In this document: in pieces, positions 1 to 7,089 of the stretch
Position numbering within the stretch: position 1 is the stretch's first letter
Layout of the letters: every line of letters starts with the position of its first letter
Virus record (IMG/VR): IMGVR_UViG_3300010883_000006
Coordinates: 1-64,000 of that record
Reading direction: 5' to 3' (one strand)
Origin: a virus
DNA: 64,000 nt
Notes under the pieces: model-generated
The model's database searches: none
Seen by the model: only the letters and a program-made list of their open reading frames with translations
Told to the model about the DNA's origin: nothing
Translations under genes and position numbers: made by a program

Positions 1-226
1 AATCTGATGGCACCCATAGATTTGTTCGGTAGTTGTACAATTTATTTTTTATCTTTTCCATCTTACCACCCTTATTCATTTCTTGCCACTTCTTGTAAAG
101 TGTTTGTGTCTCCACAGACATTTTTTTAAGCATATCTAGATTATCTATAAGGTTTTGTTTTTTCTCTTCAAAGTTAAAATACTCCTCAGCCTTTATAACA
201 TCAAATATTGTTGTTTGTTTATTCAT
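1..226 (-). CDS. Hypothetical protein, 3' end cut by window edge
   Basis: An open frame begins at ATG 226 (protein starts MNKQTTIFDVIKAEEYF) and runs off the left edge without a stop, giving about 75 visible residues. The visible part is charged and helical in character, with Lys/Glu-rich stretches (for example FEEKKQNLIDNLDMLKKM), which suggests a small soluble coiled-coil protein. It is the last visible member of the minus-strand series of small genes downstream of dnaJ; its start lies two bases from the stop of the next small membrane gene. I do not recognise a family. Coding is supported by the tight packing and by an uninterrupted frame, not by homology. Confidence 0.6.
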   Translation of the reverse strand, partial: MNKQTTIFDVIKAEEYFNFEEKKQNLIDNLDMLKKMSVETQTLYKKWQEMNKGGKMEKIKNKLYNYRTNLWVPSD

Positions 227-227
227 T

Positions 228-347
228 TTATTTTTTATCTATTACATTACCTTCGTCGTCAACTTGAGGTGAGTTAATAGCTTCCCAAACTAACCATATT
301 ACTAAACAAACATAAATTATTATACCAACTATTAACACACTATTCAT
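228..347 (-). CDS. Small single-pass membrane protein (39 aa)
   Basis: A 39-residue frame (MNSVLIVGIIIYVCLVIWLVWEA...) fills the space between its neighbours. Residues 3 to 23 form one clear hydrophobic membrane span, followed by a short acidic and polar tail (INSPQVDDEGNVIDKK). It is packed between the partial gene at the left edge and another small membrane gene. Phages often carry such tiny membrane proteins, but nothing here gives a function. Confidence is moderate because the gene is very short; the strong membrane segment and perfect packing favour it being real. Confidence 0.55.
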   Translation of the reverse strand: MNSVLIVGIIIYVCLVIWLVWEAINSPQVDDEGNVIDKK

Positions 348-356
348 ATTTTAAAT

Positions 357-521
357 TTAATTAAATAAATTTTTAATGTCAAATATTAAACTTATCACCC
401 CATATACCGCTAATGAGGTAAAAACGGTTATAACCCAAACATAACTATTCCCAAGTTTTTTTGGTGGTTCATCTTTATTAAACTCCATCGCGTTTTTGCT
501 TTTACAACCTTTACACCCCAT
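357..521 (-). CDS. Small membrane protein with N-terminal CxxC (54 aa)
   Basis: The protein starts MGCKGCKSKNAMEF. A longer frame is open to 548, but the ATG at 521 lies just beyond the dnaJ stop (TAA 523-525), so the shorter start is preferred. After a CKGC pair and a polar region (NKDEPPKKLGN) there is one membrane span (roughly residues 27-48, SYVWVITVFTSLAVYGVISLIF) and a short basic tail. The two cysteines could bind a metal or carry a modification; that is speculation. The gene probably lies in the dnaJ transcript. Family not recognised. Confidence 0.6.
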   Translation of the reverse strand: MGCKGCKSKNAMEFNKDEPPKKLGNSYVWVITVFTSLAVYGVISLIFDIKNLFN

Positions 522-522
522 A

Positions 523-1494
523 TTAGTTAAAATTTTCAGAATTAGCAAGTTGTTCTAACAACTTTTTTTCTTCTTGGTTTACGACTAGTGGATTTTTTGG
601 TTCGAAGTGAACATATAGGTCACCTATTTCACCACCTGGACCTTTAAACCCTTTTTGGTTTACCATTAAAGCATTTTTATAATTATGGTTAGCTGGTGTA
701 GTTATTTCTATGTCCCCATCAAAGTGTGGTACGTTTATTTTTTTACCTAAGATAAGTTCTATAAAATTAATATCTACATCATAAACTAAGTCCATATTCA
801 TTTTTTTAAACTTGTCATGTGGACTAACTTCTGCAACCACAATTAAATCTCCGGGTATACCACCAAAAATTTCATTACCTTTTCCTTTCATTTTCATAAA
901 CTGACTTGTTTCTATTCCTTTTGGGACAACGAACTTTATAGTTTCTTCTTTAACATTACCCCCATTCATAAAACCACTTGCCCCACAAGAATTACAAGCT
1001 TGTCTAGAAACGTGTTTAAATGGGCCCATACCCATAACTTGTTCTACTACACCGTTACCAGCACATGTTGGACAATTTATGTTGTTACTAGTTCGTCTTC
1101 TTATTTGTATGTTTTTTTCTAAACCAAAATAAGATTCTTCTAGGGATAAATTAACGGTAACTTTTAAATCACCACCTCGTCTACTCATTCTTTGTTGTTG
1201 AAATGGATTTTGTTCCCCTCTTTGACGACTGAAGAATTGTTGGAATATGTCAAATGGGTCTCCTCCTTGTCCACCCCTAAATAGGTCTTCTACACTGTTA
1301 CCCCCACTATCATATTGTGCTTTTTTATCTGGATTACTTAAAATGGAGTAAGCCTCAGAAATTTCTTTGAATCTCTCTTCCCCGTTTGGGTTTTTATCTG
1401 GGTGGTATTGTAAGGACAATTTACGATAAGCTTTTTTAACATCTGCTGATGTACTGTCTTTACTTACCCCCAATATTTCGTAATAATTTTTCAT
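523..1494 (-). CDS. dnaJ: DnaJ-type co-chaperone (Hsp40) with a reduced zinc-finger
   Basis: Residues 1-65 are a clear J domain with the catalytic HPD at 31-33 (YHPDKNPNGEERFKEISEAY). A Gly/Phe-rich linker follows (about 66-108), then the C-terminal substrate-binding region to residue 323. J-domain proteins stimulate the ATPase of Hsp70 (DnaK) and hand it clients. Canonical type I DnaJ has four CxxCxGxG motifs binding two zinc ions; here only two are present (Cys141/Cys144 and Cys167/Cys170), so at most one zinc site remains, and the protein is shorter than a typical 370-380 residue DnaJ. No dnaK is visible, so it presumably works with host DnaK, perhaps in virion assembly or replication. It is divergent from the plus-strand gene at 1550. 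Confidence 0.93.
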   Translation of the reverse strand: MKNYYEILGVSKDSTSADVKKAYRKLSLQYHPDKNPNGEERFKEISEAYSILSNPDKKAQYDSGGNSVEDLFRGGQGGDPFDIFQQFFSRQRGEQNPFQQQRMSRRGGDLKVTVNLSLEESYFGLEKNIQIRRRTSNNINCPTCAGNGVVEQVMGMGPFKHVSRQACNSCGASGFMNGGNVKEETIKFVVPKGIETSQFMKMKGKGNEIFGGIPGDLIVVAEVSPHDKFKKMNMDLVYDVDINFIELILGKKINVPHFDGDIEITTPANHNYKNALMVNQKGFKGPGGEIGDLYVHFEPKNPLVVNQEEKKLLEQLANSENFN

Positions 1495-1549
1495 GCGTTC
1501 AAATACTTATCATATTATAATTTTTAATAACCATAAAAAGAGAAAGGTT

Positions 1550-2125
1550 ATGTCTACTTCCACTAACTATAGGAATATTAATAGAAAATATAAACAAATT
1601 TTAAAAAAATCAAATGTTATATTCCCAATTAAATTAAATAGGAAAAAAGAATGCATTACTGAATTAGCTTTAGTATGTCAAGGTAGTTGTGAAGATAAGA
1701 CAATACAGAGAAGAGATGACTTGGGTAGGTTGGAGACCGTGTCTTCAGACAACCCCGAGTTTTCAATACTTGACATATGTGAGTTTGACGTGGAGGAAAA
1801 GGTCTACGACCACAAAAGAAAAAAGAGACGATACATACAAGATATTGTAGAGGAATATGTGCCTTCCCAAAATATAGTACAGATATTTAAGTTAAATAAT
1901 AAAATAGTAATACAAAATAATGACCAATATTTTTTATTCAGTTTAAAAAATATAAATGAAGCTTCTCGTCTTTTAGAAAGTTTAAAGGTTTATTTTAAAT
2001 CCATAAACAAATTTAATTGTTTATTTAGTAAAGATTTATCTACCATACACAGAAAAGACATATACAACATATTAGAAAAATATGGTTTTGATAGGAAGTT
2101 ATTATATAAACATTACACTTATTAG
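1550..2125 (+). CDS. Hypothetical protein (191 aa), plus strand
   Basis: One of only two plus-strand genes. The frame is open from 1493, but ATG 1550 (MSTSTNYRNINRKYKQ) is preceded by AGAAAGG and avoids overlap with the start of dnaJ on the other strand. The product is basic (Lys/Arg/Tyr/Ile-rich), with a KRKKRR cluster near the middle, and has no membrane span. The stop overlaps the stop of the convergent minus gene by four bases (2122-2125), a tight convergent arrangement. I recognise no domain. Its opposite orientation suggests independent expression from its own promoter in the 1495-1549 gap. Confidence 0.75.
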   Translation: MSTSTNYRNINRKYKQILKKSNVIFPIKLNRKKECITELALVCQGSCEDKTIQRRDDLGRLETVSSDNPEFSILDICEFDVEEKVYDHKRKKRRYIQDIVEEYVPSQNIVQIFKLNNKIVIQNNDQYFLFSLKNINEASRLLESLKVYFKSINKFNCLFSKDLSTIHRKDIYNILEKYGFDRKLLYKHYTY

Positions 2126-2379
2126 ACTTTTATAAATTTGAATTTAACATCTGAAATTTCGATGTTATAAGTTTCTGGTGTTTTACCTAACGTACCAGAC
2201 ACACCTGTGAGTAATTCAATCTCTCTATGTATTTTGTGGTGTAAATAAGTTTCTACCTTAACTTCTATAGATACTTTTTTTAAGTCGAATGGGAAATTTG
2301 AAAATTCATCAGAAATATTAGCAAAATGAGAAAGGTACTCTTCTAATTTATTCCCATCATCTTCTTGATTCTCTTCCAT
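2122..2379 (-). CDS. Hypothetical acidic protein (85 aa)
   Basis: The frame begins MEENQEDDGNKLEEYLSHF and ends in a beta-rich region (SIEVKVETYLHHKIHREIELL...YNIEISDVKFKFIKV). The N terminus is acidic, the C terminus alternates hydrophobic and polar residues as in a small sheet. It overlaps the upstream gene by 37 bases and the convergent plus-strand gene by four. No recognised family. Coding is supported by length, protein-like composition and packing. Confidence 0.65.
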   Translation of the reverse strand: MEENQEDDGNKLEEYLSHFANISDEFSNFPFDLKKVSIEVKVETYLHHKIHREIELLTGVSGTLGKTPETYNIEISDVKFKFIKV

Positions 2380-2531
2380 AGTGTAATTGGTGGTTGAGTG
2401 GTATTTTTAACACCACCCAACTCCCCTGACTTTATTTTATTTATGAAGTGGGTTTTATTCTTCTGAAGGGCCTTCTGGTCCTTCAAGATGTTCTTCTTCA
2501 ACCACCTTACTTCTTTCGGTTCTATTTCCAT
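2343..2531 (-). CDS. Hypothetical basic protein (62 aa) in a long overlap
   Basis: A basic, Lys-rich frame (MEIEPKEVRWLKKNILKDQ...LWKRIKKMMGIN). Its first 26 codons overlap the end of the 165-residue gene at 2455-2952 by 77 bases, which is long even for a phage, and its end overlaps the following gene by 37 bases. The C-terminal two thirds lie outside the first overlap and look protein-like. Either the overlap is genuine or a later start is used; no later in-frame ATG gives a sensible length. Function unknown. Confidence 0.5.
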   Translation of the reverse strand: MEIEPKEVRWLKKNILKDQKALQKNKTHFINKIKSGELGGVKNTTQPPITLWKRIKKMMGIN

Positions 2532-2952
2532 CTATTTTATTTTCAATATTTTTTAAACCACCTAACCCTAACTCTGTTTCTACATTAAATGAGATTTTTT
2601 TAAGTTCATCTAAACTAAAACTATTAAACATGTTTTCTAACTCCACCTTTTTTTGTGTTAGTAGACTTTTCTTTTCCTCTATCTCTTTATTAACCTTAAT
2701 CACTTCTTCTATCACCCCAACCATAAAGTCTACTGACCCTTCTGACATTGTAGAGAAAAAAGATATTAACCTATATCCTTTTGTGGTATTATCACCATTA
2801 ACTTTAAATGCTACTTTTTCCTGGTGAAGATTTAAAATATTTTCTACTTGCCAATTTATAGGCAATTTTAAGTCCACCACAAAGTACTGTTGATGTTGTC
2901 TGATACTGTGAAACAGTTCACCAAATCTTTTTATTTCATTAAATAACCCCAT
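2455..2952 (-). CDS. Hypothetical protein (165 aa) with central coiled coil
   Basis: The protein begins MGLFNEIKRFGELFHSIRQ. Residues 1-75 look globular (a beta-rich patch around YFVVDLKLPINWQV), residues about 80-115 are a predicted coiled coil (EVIKVNKEIEEKKSLLTQKKVELE), and the C terminus is very acidic and proline/glycine-rich (VEEEHLEGPEGPSEE). Its ATG overlaps the stop of the upstream small membrane gene as TAATG, so translation is probably coupled. I do not recognise a family. Confidence 0.7.
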   Translation of the reverse strand: MGLFNEIKRFGELFHSIRQHQQYFVVDLKLPINWQVENILNLHQEKVAFKVNGDNTTKGYRLISFFSTMSEGSVDFMVGVIEEVIKVNKEIEEKKSLLTQKKVELENMFNSFSLDELKKISFNVETELGLGGLKNIENKIDGNRTERSKVVEEEHLEGPEGPSEE

Positions 2953-3131
2953 TAAGTTAGTATGTATGTGAAAAAGTAAGAACAGGAAGCTATAAGTTCT
3001 ACCATTTTTATATCAGATAATACTAGTTTTTTTGGTGGGTTGGAGAATAGGTGTTGTAAAAATAAAATACCGTACCTTAAAATAGTAAAAATAGATAAGA
3101 AAAATAAAAATAATAATAACATATCTATCAT
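2952..3131 (-). CDS. Small membrane protein (59 aa)
   Basis: A 59-residue frame starting at ATG 3131 (MIDMLLLFLFFLSIFTILRYGILF). The N-terminal 26 residues are strongly hydrophobic with one arginine, a membrane span or signal anchor; a second, weaker hydrophobic patch lies near the C terminus (ELIASCSYFFTYILT). Its stop and the next gene's start share bases (TAATG), and its own start follows two bases after the histone-like gene's stop. This strict chaining supports coding although the gene is short. Function unknown. Confidence 0.6.
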   Translation of the reverse strand: MIDMLLLFLFFLSIFTILRYGILFLQHLFSNPPKKLVLSDIKMVELIASCSYFFTYILT

Positions 3132-3132
3132 C

Positions 3133-3306
3133 TTATTTTTTACCTTCTTCTAAAATTTCTTTTCTTATTGTTTGACATAACGTCTTTATGTCTTGAGCTG
3201 CTTTCCTTGCTCTAATCCCAGCACTTTTGTTACCAGTATCGAAAAATTTTGTAGTGTCTACGGACATTGCCTCTACTACTTCTTTAATTTGTTGTAATGT
3301 TTCCAT
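3133..3306 (-). CDS. Histone H1-like (Hc1-type) DNA-binding protein, 57 aa
   Basis: A 57-residue frame starting at ATG 3306 (METLQQIKEVVEAMSVDTTK). The pattern of an N-terminal helix, then FFDTGNKSAGIRARKAAQDIK, then LCQTIRKEILEEGKK matches what I remember of the small histone H1-like (Hc1) proteins of Bacteroidota and chlamydiae, in which an E/DKGNKxAGxRxRKxxQDLKxxAQxIR core recurs. Those proteins bind DNA and are thought to compact it. Here it could bind phage or host DNA. It lacks the long Lys/Ala-rich tail of chlamydial Hc1. It sits in a chain of small accessory genes. The assignment rests on motif memory, not on a search. Confidence 0.7.
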   Translation of the reverse strand: METLQQIKEVVEAMSVDTTKFFDTGNKSAGIRARKAAQDIKTLCQTIRKEILEEGKK

Positions 3307-3310
3307 CTTT

Positions 3311-3520
3311 TTATTTTTGTTTTGTTTTGTTTATTTGTTGAAATGACTCCCATAAGTTTATGGTGTTTATCACTTCATTTAATTCTTTCAATGTGGAAAT
3401 ACACATATCCAGCTTTTCTTTATGTGGTATAGTTAGATTGTGTAATGTATCCTCTAACTCTGCCTCTAAATTTAATTTATCTACCAGTAAGGTATTACTT
3501 ATTATCCCAATAATTTTCAT
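3311..3520 (-). CDS. Hypothetical protein (69 aa)
   Basis: The frame begins MKIIGIISNTLLVDKLNLEAELEDTLHNL and continues as an amphipathic helical protein (EKLDMCISTLKELNEVINTINLWESF) with a Lys-rich end. No membrane span, no cysteine motif. It sits four bases upstream of the histone-like gene, so the two are probably co-translated, but that gives no functional clue by itself. Family not recognised. Confidence 0.65.
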   Translation of the reverse strand: MKIIGIISNTLLVDKLNLEAELEDTLHNLTIPHKEKLDMCISTLKELNEVINTINLWESFQQINKTKQK

Positions 3521-3565
3521 TTAATAAACTTTTTATGGATAATATAAGCAGGAAAGGTAAAAAAG

Positions 3566-4033
3566 TCAACTTATAATGTTAGAATATAATAATTTATAAA
3601 TTTCTGTATATATGTCTAATTCTGATTTTGTTTTTCTTCTACCAAATTTAAATAGACTAGAGAAAAATATATCTACTTTTTTAATGTCGAAAGGAGAATC
3701 CTCCCTATAAAATGATTCTTCAAAAAAATGCCAAAAGTAATCATGGTGGTCTCCTAAGGCGTTAAACCTTATATTTTCTTTATTAAAATCTTCTATTACT
3801 TTATTCCAACACCAATTAAAATGATTTATCTTGTCTTCTTCTTCCTTAATTACATCGGCACCCAAATATGTATTATCTACTAAATAATACAAATAAGATA
3901 TAAAATCAAAAAATAGTTCAGAATTTTCTGTTTGGATATTGTTTGCTTTAAACCATAACCTAATATCCCTATCAGCTATTGGCTCTCCAATATATCGTAG
4001 GAACTCATAAGGGGTGTACTTTCTCTTTGCCAT
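3566..4033 (-). CDS. Hypothetical protein (155 aa)
   Basis: The protein begins MAKRKYTPYEFLRYIGEPIADRD and is rich in aromatic residues (many Phe, Tyr and Trp, for example HFNWCWNKVI and DYFWHFFEESFY), giving a compact, all-helical impression without a hydrophobic span long enough to cross a membrane. The length and clean ends support a real gene. Gaps of about 40 bases on both sides hold no other recognisable feature. I do not recognise a family. Confidence 0.75.
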   Translation of the reverse strand: MAKRKYTPYEFLRYIGEPIADRDIRLWFKANNIQTENSELFFDFISYLYYLVDNTYLGADVIKEEEDKINHFNWCWNKVIEDFNKENIRFNALGDHHDYFWHFFEESFYREDSPFDIKKVDIFFSSLFKFGRRKTKSELDIYTEIYKLLYSNIIS

Positions 4034-4070
4034 ATGGAAAGATTACTATAAGATTAACAATAATCAATAA

Positions 4071-5237
4071 TTATTGTGTCTTCTTACCATACCCCATTAA
4101 ATGTTTCATAAATGACATGTCTCTACCAACACTCTCATTTAGAGATGTGTTTTCATTTACCATAGAACATCCTAAAGCTTTTAAAGCTTTTTCCAATTCA
4201 CTTCCACCAAAATCACCAGGAATTCTTTCACATAAACCCTCATCATAAAGATTTTTATAAGCTTCCTTTACTTGTTTTTGTTCTTCTGGTGTAAGACCTT
4301 TACGACCTACTGGTTGTATTGCTGTAAAAAACGCACTCTCGTCTGTACCTACACCATCCATCGCGTCATGTATTTCTTTAGCGATTCTTTCAGCGTTTAT
4401 CCCTTGTACTTCATTTAGATTCATAGAATCATCACCACCACCACAATCACCTTCATGTACTTCACCACAACTTTCACAAACATCAGTTTCTTCAGAAACC
4501 TCTTTAGCTGCTTTTTTCATTGGTTCTTTTGTATCACCATCTTTATCTAAATCTAAGAAATCTGGTTTAGCCTTTTTATCTTCATCCATGTCTTCTTCAT
4601 ATGCTTCAGCTAATGAAGGTCTGTACCCTGGATTTGGGTGTTGTGTCCAATCGTTTGGTACAGCAAAGCCTTCTGGTCCTTTTAGTTTTTTATATTTTCT
4701 TTTCATTGTTTTTTGAATTCTTTCGCCAACTTTATTAGAAACTACATTACCTAGGTCACCCTCTTTGTTGCTTTGAGCATTACCTGTCTCTTGGGAACCA
4801 TCAAGATTTTTTTTAAATCTTTCACTAAATTCAGCTGATGGTTCAGTACCATATTCTAAATCTTCTAGTCCACCCCCTCTCCAATCGTCAATGTAGTCTT
4901 CTTGTTCAGTGTTATTTCTATACATAGGGGATTTGTAATCTGTTTTAGAGTTATTTTGGTTTGGAAACTCAGGATTACTATTATTTTTAATGTTTAAGTA
5001 ATCTTTAAGTTTAGTAGCCACAGCGTCCATAGCTGCTTTATTTTGAGCACCACCTGTTTTTAATACTTTATCTGTTACAGCTTTTCCTGGAAAGTTTTGA
5101 CTATCTTTTTTCATCTTTTCATTTAAACGAGACTTTAATTTAGACATTTTTTGTGCCTTCACAATCTTTGGTCTTGCAACTGACTCAAGAATCTTATCTA
5201 ATTCTCTAGAAGCTTTTTGTTTACTTAATTTTTTCAT
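4071..5237 (-). CDS. Probable virion-associated protein with annexin-like repeat
   Basis: 388 residues. The first 230 are low-complexity and basic, then acidic, typical of internal or scaffold-like phage proteins. At about 220-235 is a DLDKDGDTKEPMKK segment resembling an EF-hand calcium loop, and at about 247-260 a CESCGEVHEGDC cluster that could bind zinc. Residues about 272-357 look like a single annexin repeat: AMDGVGTDES, followed by EAYKNLYDEGLCE and a conserved helical end (SELEKALKAL). The spacing GVGT then 38 residues then Glu matches the annexin type II calcium-binding rule. The C terminus ends LNESVGRDMSFMKHLMGYGKK. The gene carries an ATATTTATA element 13 bases upstream. Function is inferred; membrane or calcium binding is possible. 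Confidence 0.7.
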   Translation of the reverse strand: MKKLSKQKASRELDKILESVARPKIVKAQKMSKLKSRLNEKMKKDSQNFPGKAVTDKVLKTGGAQNKAAMDAVATKLKDYLNIKNNSNPEFPNQNNSKTDYKSPMYRNNTEQEDYIDDWRGGGLEDLEYGTEPSAEFSERFKKNLDGSQETGNAQSNKEGDLGNVVSNKVGERIQKTMKRKYKKLKGPEGFAVPNDWTQHPNPGYRPSLAEAYEEDMDEDKKAKPDFLDLDKDGDTKEPMKKAAKEVSEETDVCESCGEVHEGDCGGGDDSMNLNEVQGINAERIAKEIHDAMDGVGTDESAFFTAIQPVGRKGLTPEEQKQVKEAYKNLYDEGLCERIPGDFGGSELEKALKALGCSMVNENTSLNESVGRDMSFMKHLMGYGKKTQ

Positions 5238-5250
5238 TTTTCTTTTTTTA

Positions 5251-5260
5251 TATAAATATA
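5251..5260 (-). promoter_or_regulatory. ATATTTATA element before the annexin-like gene
   Basis: Minus-strand TATATTTATATA 13 bases before ATG 5237, in the gap after the gene at 5267-6103. Confidence 0.5.
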
Positions 5261-5266
5261 CCTTAT

Positions 5267-6103
5267 TTACCCTTCGTACTTAGGTTTATTACCTTTCATA
5301 GTGTAAAGTTTACCTATCGGTAGGTTCATCTTTGCATTACCGACTAAATTAGTTATTGGGGACTTGTAGAAACCTTTTCTGATTATCTCCTCAATGTCTC
5401 TTTTACTGTATTTTTTTACCCTATCTTTAGCTTGTTTTCTTAGTTTTTTACCAGTTTCACTATCTTCTAATTCTTTTAGTATTATGTTTTTTAAATAGTT
5501 AACCGATTTACCAGTTTTTTTACATATGGTATTAATAGCCTCTTTTAATGTAGTGTCTTCGTAAAATTCTAAAGAATTAATGTCTCCTTGGTTACAATAT
5601 GGGAATTTTTTACATTTGTCTTTAACTTTAACAAAGGTAGAACCTGGCCCACCGTACTTAGGAAAGTTAGGGTCGTTAACGGCTCTCCAATTCTTTTTAT
5701 TCTTTGCCCAAATTGCTGGACCTTCAAATGAACCAGAAGACGATGCCCCTGTTACTTCATCCAACTCTTCTTCATCTTCTTGTTCTTGTTCTGAAAGTTT
5801 AGCAAATTCTTTAAGGTAATTTTTAGCCATATCTTCTATTGTTGAACTTTTTGTTTTAACTGCCTTTGTTTTCTTTGGTTTAAACTGACCTCCAAAAGGT
5901 GAACCGTATGCTCCAGATGAAGAAGCTCCAGTAACTTCTTCCACATCTTCTTCATCTTCCTTCATATCGGCAGATTGCATACCTTTATTAAAAGAATGCA
6001 AATCTTTCCCTTTTAAGCCTACAGATAAAGATTTAGCAACATCATCTAAACCATCTTTTGCTTGTTTTTTATATTTTTCTATTTGATTCGGTCCTGTATC
6101 CAT
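5267..6103 (-). CDS. Probable virion-associated protein with duplicated EVTGASSSG motif
   Basis: 278 residues, strongly charged. Two copies of EVTGASSSG (residues about 56-64 and 116-124), each after an acidic run, divide the protein into three parts, as in precursor proteins that are cut or bound at short motifs. The third part (125-278) has four cysteines (CKKFPYC and, further on, a lone Cys) and a helical, Lys-rich end (KLRKQAKDRVKKYSKRDIEE). Related GA(S/T)SSG motifs occur in the proteins at 7086-8000 and 62731-63558. It is one gene downstream of a small conserved-looking protein and upstream of the annexin-like one. A structural or core role is inference. Confidence 0.6.
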   Translation of the reverse strand: MDTGPNQIEKYKKQAKDGLDDVAKSLSVGLKGKDLHSFNKGMQSADMKEDEEDVEEVTGASSSGAYGSPFGGQFKPKKTKAVKTKSSTIEDMAKNYLKEFAKLSEQEQEDEEELDEVTGASSSGSFEGPAIWAKNKKNWRAVNDPNFPKYGGPGSTFVKVKDKCKKFPYCNQGDINSLEFYEDTTLKEAINTICKKTGKSVNYLKNIILKELEDSETGKKLRKQAKDRVKKYSKRDIEEIIRKGFYKSPITNLVGNAKMNLPIGKLYTMKGNKPKYEG

Positions 6104-6104
6104 T

Positions 6105-6362
6105 TTACGTTACTCTTTTTACTTGGTTCTCCCAGAAACTTCTTCTTAACCAAAAAGTTCTATATAGTTCTACTATAGCTTTGGTTGCGACATCGGCCAT
6201 CATTTCTCTATTTAATTTAGTTAGGTTACCACCTTTCTTTCTAAACTCTTTTTCAATGATGTCAACTACTTCTTTTTCAGCCTTAGTCTGTTTAAGAAAA
6301 GACTTCATCTCTTTTCTTATTAAAGTTTCTATTTGTTTTTTATCTGTAGCGGTTAAAGCCAT
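6105..6362 (-). CDS. Conserved-type small helical phage protein (85 aa)
   Basis: The frame begins MALTATDKKQIETLIRKEMKSFL and ends ELYRTFWLRRSFWENQVKRVT. The layout of a helical, charged N-terminal half and an aromatic C-terminal end resembles small proteins I associate with structural gene regions of marine T4-like phages, but I cannot name a family. It has an ATATTTATA element 16 bases upstream and sits one base from the next gene, so it may be the first gene of a short late operon with the two proteins downstream. Confidence 0.65.
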   Translation of the reverse strand: MALTATDKKQIETLIRKEMKSFLKQTKAEKEVVDIIEKEFRKKGGNLTKLNREMMADVATKAIVELYRTFWLRRSFWENQVKRVT

Positions 6363-6378
6363 AGGTTAAATCTTTTAC

Positions 6379-6388
6379 TATAAATATA
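6379..6388 (-). promoter_or_regulatory. ATATTTATA element before gene 6105-6362
   Basis: Minus-strand GTATATTTATAGTA 16 bases before ATG 6362, in a 41-base gap. Confidence 0.5.
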
Positions 6389-6403
6389 CGAAACACGTAG
6401 AAT

Positions 6404-6778
6404 CTACTGTATTTTATCTAATACAATAGCGGCTGTGGTAATTGTAGCAGCTCCTAAGAAAAAATGTATAACTGGTTTATTATACCATTTTGGCCTTAAC
6501 TCCTTTGTTAAGTCTATGTAAAGGTCTATTCTTTGGTTTAATAACTCTGTTTTATTAAGCATGAAACCCAGTTCTAAACTATCTAAAGTGTGTAGTCTCT
6601 CGTATTGTGTTAGTTTTTTTTCTAGTAGAGTAATTTCTAACTTTTGTAAACTGTTAGTTTGTTCATACACTTGGAATAGTGAGTCTATCTCCACCACTTC
6701 TTTTTCCGTAAATGTGGTTGTTTGTGAAAATGACCAAACTGGGACCAATAACATTAAAATTAATATTAACTTTTTCAT
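6404..6778 (-). CDS. Secreted or envelope protein with signal peptide and C-terminal span; spanin-like candidate
   Basis: 124 residues. The N terminus (MKKLILILMLLVPVWSFSQ) is a textbook signal peptide with cleavage likely near SFSQ, a sequence style common in Bacteroidota. Residues about 25-90 form a Leu/Glu-rich coiled coil (LQKLEITLLEKKLTQYERL), and a hydrophobic segment lies at 105-120 (VIHFFLGAATITTAAIVL). Signal, coiled coil and anchor near an amidase gene suggest a role in envelope disruption, as for spanins, but there is no lipobox and no direct family match. It overlaps the next gene upstream by four bases. Confidence 0.65.
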   Translation of the reverse strand: MKKLILILMLLVPVWSFSQTTTFTEKEVVEIDSLFQVYEQTNSLQKLEITLLEKKLTQYERLHTLDSLELGFMLNKTELLNQRIDLYIDLTKELRPKWYNKPVIHFFLGAATITTAAIVLDKIQ

Positions 6779-7089
6779 TTTTTCTTTAGTCTTTTTTTAA
6801 TAGCTAGTGTGGCTTTTCTCGGGTTCTTATTTTTAACCACTGGTTTTTTCTTTTTAAGTTCTTTTAACTCCCTATTAGTATCAGCGATTTTCTTTTTTGT
6901 AGATTTCTTTTTCTTTTTAATGTACTTTATCTTACCATCAACTTCTGAGGTTTTAGTTTCATTACTTTTAATATTCTTTTTAATCTTCTTAACCTTTCTA
7001 CTTGAGTTGGCGTTCATCATCCAAACCAACCCAACAAAAAAACCAATAGCTCCAACTATATACTTCCAAGATTCTTTAATAAATTTCAT
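6775..7089 (-). CDS. Small membrane protein with long basic coiled coil
   Basis: 104 residues. A single span lies at about residues 9-27 (YIVGAIGFFVGLVWMMNA), followed by an extremely Lys-rich helical tail (KVKKIKKNIKSNETK, then repeated KKKK runs). The layout is that of a type II inner-membrane protein with a coiled-coil outer domain, as in i-spanins. It overlaps both neighbours by four bases (ATGA type), so it is translationally coupled to the signal-peptide protein downstream. The pair could be a lysis unit; the same layout also fits a structural anchor. Confidence 0.6.
   Translation of the reverse strand: MKFIKESWKYIVGAIGFFVGLVWMMNANSSRKVKKIKKNIKSNETKTSEVDGKIKYIKKKKKSTKKKIADTNRELKELKKKKPVVKNKNPRKATLAIKKRLKKK

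Noticed and set aside
5251-5260. T4 late promoter reading of TATAAATA on the plus strand at this and the other motif sites
   Set aside because: At eight of nine sites that orientation would drive transcription away from the adjacent gene start; the sense-strand ATATTTATA reading is consistent with all nine genes.
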